DNA from: Sedimentisphaerales bacterium
GTDB taxonomy: Bacteria > Planctomycetota > Phycisphaerae > Sedimentisphaerales > Anaerobacaceae
Assembly (NCBI GenBank): GCA_016932835.1
Contig: JAFGCD010000009.1
Span: 17,811-81,810, forward strand
Reading direction: 5' to 3'
DNA: 64,000 nt
A program made the position numbers and the translations under genes. Positions 39,901 to 51,900 of the stretch are shown in pieces. Each line of letters begins with the position of its first letter. Position 1 is the stretch's first letter. The notes beneath the pieces are model-generated. The model searched no databases and was not told the origin of the DNA. It saw nothing but the letters and a program-made list of their open reading frames with translations.

Positions 39901-42900
39901 CGGAGCCGGGAGTCCCGGATAAGGCGGGTCCCAGTTGCCCGTCGGGACGACAACAATATCTCCGTTCTGCGCCTGGTCTATACCTCGCTGGATCGAGGTA
40001 TAGTTCGGATCGCCGATGACAATCACCTGCGGCTGTTCGAACTCAATCGTAATATCTCTGTCGTCCAGCATAACGACAAAATTGACATTGTCTCTGGACC
40101 AATCGTCGGCGGTGCCGGTCCAGCGTTTGACTCGCCAACCAGTCTTGGGGCTGGCGGTCAAGGTCACGAGACTTCCGTCGTAATAGGTTCCACTGCCCGG
40201 GTCGACCGAGCCATGGCTATCGAGCACAGTCACATTCAATTGATACTGGGACAGATCCGTATGCCTCGGGAAGTGATAGCCAAGATCGACGACGCCGGTA
40301 TCGAACATGCCGTCGGTGCGTGTACTTCGTCCGATCAATCCAAGAGCGAATGCAGTATCGCTGCCCGCATTGACGGCCGGGCTGTCAACCGACTGTCCTG
40401 CTGCGATCTGGCTGAGATAATAATCACCCATAGGCCCGGCGACAAACAGCGGATTCGCTGCAATATTCGTCGGGTCAATCGCGGGCCCGGACGAGATCGT
40501 CATCTGTTGAGTCGCGGAATTCCAGAGCCCATAATCGCCGTCAGGATTGCCGTCAAAGAGACTGTTCCTGACGACGGTGCCGCCGAAGTCTTCTTCTGCT
40601 ATTGCGGCACGATTGCAGTTCTGGAATATCGAATCACTAACGATGACTTCACTCATCCAGTCGCTATAAACAGCTCCGCCGTACCTTTCGGCGCTGTTGT
40701 CGGCAAAGGTGCAGTTTTGAATCTTCGGCACAGCGTACAGGAGACTCGAAACCGCTCCGCCCTCGGACTTGGCCGAGTTGCCTGTCAGCAGACAGTTCTT
40801 GAGCAGGTGATTTGCACTGTTGCCGTAGAAGACCAATCCACCGCCTGAGCCGTTGGTGCTCCAGACCCGGTTGTTCTGAATAATACAGTTCTCAACAAGT
40901 ACTTCGTTATCCACAAATGCTGCACCGCCGCCCATGCTGACGCTTGCGCTCAAATCAATCCAGTGCGCCTCTCCGAATTTGCCGACCGTGTCGAACAAAC
41001 CGTTGGCGTCTCCGACCGCCGAGCCGGAGATGAGTCCGACCCCGAGTATCGACGTTGTGAGCACGCCGCTGGTATCGAAGCCGCTGGCACCCATGGCAAG
41101 GTTCTCATTGATATATCCGCCGGTAATTGAGGTTCGGCCCTTGATAAGGAACAAGGCGCCTCCGCTCTTGGACTTGTTATTAACAAAGTAACAATCGTCG
41201 AACGCAGCGTCGAAGTCCTGCATGTGGACCGCTCCGCCATACCCATAGAGGCCCAGAGTCGCCTTATTGCCTACGAAGCCGCAGGACTCGAAGTTGAGGT
41301 TCAGAATTACGTGCGTATTCGGATCGCCGGTATTGTAGTAGGCCTCGACGGCGCCGCCGTCGTTGCCGGCTTCATTGCCGGAGAACGAACATCTGGCGAA
41401 ATCAGCGTCGCTGAAGGTTAAGACCGCACCGCCGTTGGCAGTAACGGTGTTGCCGGCGAAGACGCAATCATTAACGTCTGCATAGCCTCCCAGGCCCATA
41501 TACAGGCCGCCGCCGTTGGAGGCTCCGGTCCCGCCTTCGAACAGGCAATTGTCGATATCGAGCCGACACATGGGCTCGCAGTAAACCGTATTGCCGAGGC
41601 TGCGAATGAAGTCACAGTTCTCGATAGTGATATTGTTCTCGGCTACGGAGTAAACAGCCGCTCCGTTGGTATATATCGGAGTCTGAACCGAATCAACCTG
41701 TGTGGCATCGGTGGTGTAGTAAGTATCAAACGCTGCGTTATCCGTGAACACGCAGTTCGAAACGGTCCCATCGACATCTGCGCCGAAATAGATCGCGCCG
41801 CCGGCTATGTTTGTGATGCCGTAGTAACCGGTCGGATCATATATGTAGCCGAGGTAAGGATCATATATGTAACCGAGGTAAGGATCGTATATGACGCCCA
41901 AACCAAGATTAACGCCAGTACCGCCATCATAGTAGCTATAGGCATAACCGTCAGGCCCATCAGCAGGCGGGTCGCGCTCGTCACCATTGCCGACGGCGCC
42001 CCCGACGCCTATAGGACCTGTCGAGGCAATATTATTGGTGAAGTTGCAGTCGATGATAACCGGCACACTGCCTTGTTCGGCATAGATAGCTCCACCAACG
42101 CCGACGCCGTAGCTGTTGCCGCCGTAGCCGCCCCAACTCCGCGGGCCGTTTGCGCCATTGTATATTCCGCCGTCTCCAGCGGTGCCGCCCCAGCCGCCGC
42201 CCGCCTCGTTGTTCCTGAAGAGGCAGTTCGTGATAACCGGCGAGCTGCCGTCGAGGCAGGCAATAGCCCCGCCGTGGCCGATACCCATGCCGTCTCCGCC
42301 GTCACCGCCCCACTGAGTCTCCGTCATTTGCGTCGCAGCCTGTTCGTCGCCTGTAAGGTCGCCCGGTATGTAGTACCACTCGGTTTGGCCGGGATCGATT
42401 ATATCCACGCCCATTGCGCCCTGGCCTCCGACGGCGCCTGTAACGAGACAGTCGGTTATCACGCAGTTCGTGATTGTCGGCGAGCTTCCGTTGGTGCAGA
42501 GGATCGCTCCGCCGTAGCCGTCGCCGGTGGCGTCCTCGCCTCTTTCTGCCTTCGGCATTGCATTTATGTTATCCGGATCTGTAGATTGATAGGGAATCGG
42601 ATAGTAAACTGCATAGCGCCCCGCTATCCCGACCGGGCCTGTGGCGATGCCGTTTCTGATTGTAAAGCCCATTACAACAGCCGTATCCTCTTCGCCGCTG
42701 TGGAACTGGAACGCTCGCTTCGGCATATATTTCGTGCCTTGGCAGTCGATAATCGTTCGCGCAACGACATTGGGATCATCCGGGTCGGTTGACATCAATA
42801 TGACGGCCTTGCCTTCGAAGTCGATACCGTTCGGGTCAAGTATATAGTGAATACCCTGGCTGACGATAATCTGGTCGCCGCTTCTGGCATCGAAGAGGGC

Positions 42901-45900
42901 GTCCTCGATAGTCAGATAGTCCTGCGGGACCTTCAATACGCTGCTGACGTTCGGCTCGAACTGGACCGTCAGTATCCTGTTGCTGTTTATCACCAGAGGC
43001 AATATGCTGCGATTCCAGTGCGGATCACTAATGGGATTGAGTTTCCAGCCGGTTTCTTCGTCCAAGGCGTTCCATGTCAGAACGCGATAATTCGGGTCCG
43101 GCGTGGCGATCAATGTCACCTCTGTGCCGGCGGTAAATGTCGCCGTCGCTGTGGCGGGGTCCTCCGCCAACGGCGTCGGGCCTCCGAATTCCACCGTACC
43201 GTGTCCGCCTACGACGGTGATAGTCACATCGTACTCCGGCGCGAGCAGTCGGTCGCTGTAATGGTATCCGATATCAACCTGTCCGCTGTCGGCAAGGCCG
43301 GCAGGATCGGTCGTAAGCGTATCCATTCCGGCATCGGCGGCGGTGCTGCCGCCGCTGTTTACCGCCGGGCTCGAAGCCTGATTCAGATAGAAATCGCCGA
43401 ATGAACCGGCTGCGAAGACCGGGTCGGCAATGATATTCGTAGCATCATACTCCGCAGCAGTCTTGGTTATCGTTATGCCGGTATTGCTGTTGAATGTGGC
43501 ATAGTCGCCGTCGGGATTATCGTAAAACAGACTGTAGGTAATTGCTGCATCGGCCGAATCGCCGACCACTTCCACAATAGCACCCTTGCCGGAACCTGCG
43601 AATATGCTGTCACTGATAATCGGCTCACTGCTCCAGTCGGCGAAGACAGCTCCGCCACGTGTATTCGCTTTATTGCCGACGAAGGTACAATTGGTGATAG
43701 TCGGCGTTGCAAACAGATACATCGCTACGGCTCCGCCCCTGAATACGGCGGAATTTTCGGTCAGCAGGCAGTTATTCAGTATGCTCCTTGCAGCCGAACC
43801 GTAGTAGGTAATCGCGCCGCCGGAACCGCTGACGTCCCTGGCGGTATTGTCGCTGAGGATACAATTCTCGACAGTTGAGCGTGTGTCGGCAATCATCAGG
43901 GCTCCGCCCATAGCATAACCGTCGCCTCCGACGGACAGGTTGTCTATTATCCGCCCTCCGGATATTATTATGTCACCAAGTGTCACGAGCATGGCGCCGC
44001 CGCTGGCGGCCGTATTGCCGATGAAATCGCAATCATTCACGGTTGCGACGAAATCCTTCATATAAACCGCACCGCCCCCGCCGGTCGAGGTCCCAGCCGT
44101 TTTATTGTCGAGGAAGCTGCAGGATTCCAAGATGATTGTCAAAGTCGGATTGATGTTAGGATCGAAACCGGCATAAGGGAAGTATGCCTCTATAGCACCG
44201 CCGTTTGTCCAGGCCTGGTTGTCCTCGAAGAGGCAGTCCGTAATGACAGCGTCACTATCGGTGCTTATGGCGCCGCCGGCCGTATTCGCATCGTTGCCGA
44301 TGAATTCGCAAGCAACGACATCCAACAGGCCGGATTCAGCCATGGTGATCGCTCCGCCGGTCCTTGCGTTCGTATTGTTCTTAAAGAGGCATTCGGAAAT
44401 GTTCACGATACAATTCGGCTCGAAGCTTGTCGCTCCGCCAAACCCATCGAAGAACTCCAGATTCGTCAGAGAGACCTCGATATTCTCGCCTGCGCCGAAT
44501 CCGGCGCCGGCGGTTCCCACCGGAGCAGGCTCATAGACATAGTCAAGATAATGGAAATTGTCATCGTTTTCCACAAAGACCGACGTTATCGGCAGCACTA
44601 CCGTCTCAGAAGGAAGCGAAGTCTGCTGGGCGATATACGCCTTGTTCTCTATAAACGTGCATCCTGTCAGGTTTGCGTCTGCATTCCTGAAGTAAACGGC
44701 GCCGCCCGCCGGGCCGTCGACAGCGAAGACCGCTCCGTCCATGCCTTCGGCAACCACCGGCGCACGCGGGTATTGCGGCTCTCTGGGCGCACCCCAGCCG
44801 GCCGCACCGCCCGGCGCCGGCAGGCCTGTGGTAGCCTCATTCTCGATGAAAGTACAATTCTCGATGGTCGGCATACTGCCATTTTCGACATAAATGGCGC
44901 CGCCGAAACCGTCGCCTATACCTGTTCCGCCGTTGCCGCCATTGCTTGCATAGTCGCTGTCTGTGGCGGCTTGGCCCCCGGCGCCGCCGTCACCGCCAAA
45001 GGCGCCTCGTGCCGCGTTGTTGTTGAATATACAGTTCTTGATGATCGGATCGCTTCCGCTACGAACAGCGATACCGCCGCCGTAACCGTTGCCCATTCCG
45101 TCGCCCCCGTGACCGCCCCACTGACCGTCTCCAATCTCGTAGGGATCCGGCGCTCCGGGGTAAGTCCATACAGGCGGATTCGAGCCTTCAGCCGACTTGC
45201 CTTGCGCGCCGTTTCCGCCATAGGCGGCAACAACGGTGTTGCCCATGATGATGCAGTCCATGATTGTCGGGGAGCTCGAGTATTCGCACAGGATTCCGCC
45301 GCCGTAGGCATAGCCTTCGACGTCATTACCCTCTTCGGCGCGTGGCGGCGGAGGTGTCTGGATATCTTCCCGCCAGGTTGTAGTATAAGGTACAGGTCGG
45401 AATATTCCAGAACGCCCCGCCGTGCCTGTATTTCCAACCACATAACCGCCTCTAATGGTAACACCTCTGATGACCGTATCAGGTCCTTCGCCGCTATGGA
45501 AGCGGAAGGCTCGGCCGGGGGCGTATCGGCTGCCGCCGGCGTCGATAATTGTCCGCGCCACAACATTGGGATCGGTCGGGTCGGTTGACATAACAGAGAT
45601 GCCCTTGCCCTGCAGGTCAATGCCTTCCGGATTGGTCACATAGTGCACGCCTTCAGCGAGAACAACAGCCGCGCCGCCATGACCGGCGGCGTCAATAGCC
45701 GCCTGGATTGTCGAATATTCCATCGGGACTTTGAGGACGCGGAGAATATCTTCCTCGAATTCAAGGAGAATCGTTTCATTGCTGTCCACCAATACCCAAT
45801 TGACGGCCTGGTTCCATGCGGGTTCGTCCACGGTTCCGGTCCAGCTCGCCACACGATAGCCTTCGTTCGGCTCGGCTGTAAGCTCGACGGCCGTGCCCCG

Positions 45901-48900
45901 GTTATACCTGAACACATACACGCCGTTATTCGGATCATGGAGCCTGTGTTCTGCATTTACGGTATTCGGGTCGGCTGCAACAGAACCGGGGCCTTCGACG
46001 GTAATAATAACGTCATACTGAATCGCTCTCTGCGGGTAGTGGTAACCCAGGTCAACGATTCCGTCATCCGGAATCATGTCGCTGCGTGTCGTGTTGTACT
46101 CGTCGGCTGCCCCGAGACCGAGCACATCGGCCAAGTCGCTTCCCGCATCGATACAATTGCTGTCAACCAACTGCAGACGTCCGGCGCCGATATGGCTGAG
46201 ATAATAGTCTCCCAGCGGCCCCAGTACAAAGTTCGGGTCGCCCCACATATTGTTCGTGTTCGGGTCCCACGGCTCATTCGGATCGTTCGGATCGAGCGGG
46301 AAATTCGGGTCGTTAGGTTCATAACCATATACAACACTATCCTGCTCAACGTATATCGGCATACCTGTCTGGGCGATGTCCAGCATGCCTCCTCGAACCG
46401 GGAATATGTACCTGCCCGGCACGATACTGTTACGGCTGCCGTAGATCAGGCCTGTGGCGCTGGTATTCAGGAAATACCTCGATATGCCGGAACCCGGTAT
46501 CTCGTAGAATGTGCCTGCCAGGCCTGTACCATTCGATAATCCGGCCCTTGCCGAATCGCCGCCGAAACCATTAAAGCCGCCGTCAAAATCACCGGTTTCC
46601 CAGTTAAGCGTCTGGTAATTGAATTCGATATCGAAATCGCCGGGCTTGATGTCGCTGCGGTCAATGAACACCAACTGGAAGCTGTTGGTCTTGTCGGCAT
46701 TCATCACAGCATATCCGACGTTCAGCCAGGTCACGCCGAATGCCTGGTGGCCGTCCACCATCCCCTGGCCATAGGCAACAGGAGCAGTCAGAGACGTGTC
46801 AACGTCGGCAAAGAACGGAGCGATGATCGCCGTGCCGATATTGCTTGTAAGCCCTGCAGGGTTGAAGCCGAACAGCGGGGCTTCAAAGGTTACGTTTCCA
46901 TTTTCATTCACATAGAGATCGTCGTATGTCACTCCCATGAAATTCACCGGGAACCCGACGGGCACCAGCCCCGAAGACATTCCGAATCCGCCAGGCAGGG
47001 TCTCGTAGTCGAGGCCGGGCCTGAGGGCAGGCCATACGTTCGGCCAGATCAGGGCGCCGATTTCAGCCGTGCGCAGATCGACGTCGCTGTTGACGACTTT
47101 GACACGTGAAGGCATGGGGAACGCCCAGTCGCCGCTGCCCACGGAAATCTCGGACCCCCTGTTGCCCGTATTGCCCCAGATAATAGAGTCGATGACGACC
47201 GCATTGGCGTCATAGGCGCAGTACAGGCCGCCGCCATAGGCGGCGATTCCGCTGAGGAAGTTGTCGGCAATGGTGCAGCTCGAAATGACCAGTTCGTTCT
47301 GCCAGTTGTTGGACACACCGCCGCCGTCGCGAACCGCAGCATTACTGGAGATTACGCAGTTGTGAATGTGCGTCGTGTCGTAATCGCCGCCTGCAAGATA
47401 GACGCCGCCGCCGGAACTGCTCGTCCAGTTGCCGCTGATATCGCAATCGGCAATCATATTGGGCCCGGCGAAGGAGTAGATTCCGCCGCCCTGCCCGATA
47501 CCGGACCTGTCAACATACGGAATGGCGATAATGTTGGGGTCGTTCGGATCCGGGACGATGACCGGCATAGGCGGAACGTTGGGATCGTTCGGGTCGATCA
47601 TCCAGTAATCGTACATCATGACTACCCTGGCCGCCTCGTTGTCGGCGATAGAACAGCCTGTAATACGCGAGTTGGGCGATTCCATGCTGAATATACCGGC
47701 GCCTCGAACGGCGTCGTTTGCCACGATATTGCAGTCTTCGATCGATATGTTGTCGGCATATGTGTAATAGACGGCCCCGCCGTCTTCGTCGGCGGCATTG
47801 CGGAACATATCGCTCTCGGCAATGGTCGCAACACAGTTAGGCTCGAAATACGCCGCTCCGCCGTAGGTCGCCGCATTATTGGAAAGATTGCAATCGACAA
47901 CTGCAATCGAACCGTCCATATGGCTGTAGATGCCGCCGCCGGCATCCGCGGCGTAGTTTCCGATGACGTTGCAGTCGGCGACTTGCGCCAGGCAGGCCGG
48001 CGCCCAGTAGATCGCCCCGCCGTCTGTATTCGTATTGTTATTTATGAAATCGCACCTGTTCAGCATCGCGATACTCTGGCCTGCGTAGTAGAAGCCGCCG
48101 CCGCCGAAGCTGGCGAAGTTTCCGAAGAAATCGCAGTCCACAAACAGTGCGTTGCTGTCCTGCTCGAAGTAGCCGGCGCCGCCCGCGCCGCCAAGCGCCG
48201 AGCAGTTTGTCACCGTACACCTCTCGAATGTCGGGGCGCTGTTGACATCGACGAAGATCGCGCCGCCGTTGCCGGTAAGCACCATGCAATCGTCCACCGT
48301 CACATTCCTGAATACAGGGCTGCTGTTGGCATCGACGAAGATGGCGCCGCCATTGCCGTTGAACACAGTGCAATTAGCGATAATCACATTCGCAACGATC
48401 GGGCTGCTTTCCTCGCCCACATAGATGGCGCCGCCGGACTCGCCGGACAGTGAACCGTTGACAATCGTCAAGCCGTTGAGCACGCTGCCGGCGTCCTCGC
48501 CGCCGCTGAACACCACCGCCCGATCAAAGAACCGGCCGTCGATAATCGTCGCAGCGACGATATTCGGATCGTCCGGATTGGTGCTGGATATCTTGATTTC
48601 TCTGCCGTTGAAGTCTATTCCGCCGTCGTAGGTGCCCGCCGCGACAACGAGAGTATCTCCGTTGCCCGCCGTAGCCATAGCGGTCAGGATGGCACTGCCT
48701 CCACCTGAAACCTCTATATTATCGGGTTGCCTGAACTTGGCGATAACGAGCTGGTTGGAATCCATCACCAGATCCAGGTTTTTATTCCTTGAAAGCAAGA
48801 CGTCATTGACATCATACCAGCCATCGAGGAAGTAACCGGGATACCCCGCAGCACGTACCGTCACGACTGTGCCGTCATAGTACCACCCGCTGTTCGGATC

Positions 48901-51900
48901 GACGGTTCCGTGAATGCCTGGATCGTTCGGGTCTTCGGCAACCAGCGCTGTCAACTCGTATTTTGTTACACCGGCGGCGTAATGATACCCCAGATCGACG
49001 ATGTCCACATCATTGACGCCGTCTATTCTGGTAGTACGGCTGTCCAGTCCGAGAGCGGCCGCCAGGTCGCTGCCTCCGTCAACGCAGTTGCTCTCGACCA
49101 CCTGCCCTGCCGCCAACTGGCTCAAATAGTAGCCATAGACGAAATTGGGGTCTTCCTCGATGACGTAACTGTCACCGCCGATGTCCCACAAATTCGGGTC
49201 CCAACCGGAGTAGTTGTTTGAATCGGGTGCTACCCAGTCATTGAGCAGGCAGCCCTGGGCGATGTAAATCGGCGGGCCGCCGAAGCCCTGCAGCGCCGCA
49301 GCGAGGTTGAGTCGCGGTTTTGTGATCGCGACCTTCGTATCGGTTACGGCGTTGCCAGTGGCAATCAGCAAACTCCTGATAGCAGCCGGCTGCATGTAGC
49401 CGCCGCTCCTGGCGAATGAAGCATCCTGGATAACGGCGTAGGCGCCCGCAGCAAACGGACATGCCGCCGAGGTGCCCGCAAAGTCTGCAAAGTAATCGCC
49501 GGCATCGTAGCCGTTGGGCCCGACGATATCGGTGGTGTATATCCAATCGCCCGGAGCAAGGATATCCAGGATATCAGCGGTGTTGGAGTAATTTGAGACC
49601 TGGTCTGTAATATCGTTCACCGCTCCAACGGATATGACCTTGGACATTGCGGCAGGCCAGGAAATACCCTGCCCGGCAAAACCGTTGTTGCCGGATGCCG
49701 CCATAATCGCGATACCCGCGGCATTAACGACGTCCGCCGCAGCCGCGAAGGCCGGATCGAATTGATCGGCAGCAACCGGATCATTGAAGATAGAACCTCC
49801 CCAACTGTTGCTTATTACAACGATCGGCTTGGTCGGGTCGTCGTCGCGGTGCGTCACACACCAGTCCCAGGCCGCAAGACAGGCATTGGTCAGAGGTCCG
49901 CCCATTCCGATGGATATTTTCATTGCATAGATGCCGCAGTCCGGCGCAACTCCGCCGATATAATCGCCTACGCTGGTATTCCAGCCCCCTGCCATTCCCG
50001 CACAGCAGGTGCCGTGGGGGTGGCCGTCGGTCATCGGGTCGGGGTCGTTCGAGCCGAAATCGTAGCCTCCGATTATCTTGGCGTTGGGGAATCCGCCGCC
50101 GCCGAGCGCCGGATGCGTATAGTCGAAGCCGCTGTCGCAGATAGCAACCGAAGCGTTAACGCCGCTGTACGTCTGGCGAACCTGCAATGCATTGGTAAGC
50201 GCCAGCGCCTGGGCCATCGCCCAATCCAGTTCTCGCACGGGTGAGATATTCGCTACGGCAGGATTATCGATAAGCTCATTCAAACCGGCCTCGGTAACCT
50301 CCAAGGCGAAGCTCGCAAAGTTCTGATAACGATAATTCAGCGTGAACTCGGTCGGTGTCAGCGACGTGAGAACCATGTTCTGACGGCCGGCGATTTCATT
50401 GCGGTAGTTGGCGACGGAGGCTGCCGAATTCCAGTTGGTCATCGAGAGCAGCCCTGCCGGATCGGCCAGCCTGACAATAACCTTTACTCTGTCCTGCCCT
50501 GCATCAAACTGACCATAGATCGAATCGGCATCGACGAGAACCGGGCCGCTTGGCAATGTCGGCGGGGTGCTCGAGGAATTCATATCCATTAACTCGACAT
50601 CGTTGAAGTCCCACCGCGGGCCGATATCGCAGTAGCTGACGTTCAAAGCGGAAATCATCGGATACGGCAGATCGCCGCTTGCCACCGCAATCTGAGCACC
50701 GTTCGCAGCGAGGTTGTCCCAGATAATCGAGTCTATGATCTCAGCGGTACTCTCGTACGACAGGTACATACCGCCGCCGTAATTGTTCAGCCCGGAAAGC
50801 CTGTTTTCGGCGATTGTGCAGTTGGCAATTATCGCCTGGGCCTGCCAGTTCACCGAAATACCGGCGCCGTCTCTACTGGCGGTATTCTCGGTCACCAGAC
50901 AGTTCTTCACGAGGGGTTCGAAATCGCCGCCGAGATACATACCGCCGCCGGATGTGCCGGCGTTGTTGTTCGTTATTTCGCAATCCTCAATAGAGGCCAG
51001 ACCTTCGAAGCAGAATATGCCGCCTCCCTGGTTGAGCGCGGCTTTATTATACATTATCGAGCAATCGGCCAATGTGGCCGTAGGCGAACTGAGACAGTAC
51101 AGGCCGCCGCCGCTAAGAGCCGAGTTGTAAGCGATGTTGCAGTCGGCAATTGTGAAGGTGTTGGCGTCGGTGAAGTAAATCGCGCCGCCCTCTTCGTTGG
51201 CGTCGCTGTGAACGAACATGCTGCCCGTAACCGATGCGACGGCATTGGCGTCACAGTACAAGGCGCCGCCGAAGCCCGAATCGTTGTTGACGAAGTTGCT
51301 GTCTGTGATGTTTATCTCATTGCCGATGTCACATGCGATGCCGCCGCCCTGATTGACCGAGTCGTTGTCTTCGAAGTGACAGTACAACAGCTCTGAAATA
51401 CAGTTCACATCGAAACGGACAGCGCCGGCGTGTATATTGGCCGTATTGCCGACGAACGCGCACTGCGTCAGTGACGTGATGCCTTCGTCGTTGAAGAAGA
51501 GTCCGCCGCCGAAGTTATCGGCAAAGTTATCGGTGAACTCGCACTGCTCGAATACGGTAGTCGTTTCGAGGTCACAGAAGACCGCTCCTCCGGAGCCGCC
51601 GGTAGCGGTGCAGTTGCTGATTCGCACATCGCGGAAGGTTGCGACGCCGCGTTCGCTGAGGTAGATGCCGCCGCCGTTTGCGCCATCGACCGAACAGCCT
51701 TCGATCTCGACGTTGATGAACGTCGGGTTGCTGTTGGAATCTATATAGATTGCGCCGCCGGGCGCGCCGGTGACGTTGCAGTTGCTTATGCTGACGTTGA
51801 CAATCAGCGGACTGCTGTTGGCGTCGATGTAGATGCCGCCGCCCGGCTGGTCGGTGCCGCCGTTGATAATTGTCACGCCGTTAATAATCGCGCCTGGTCC

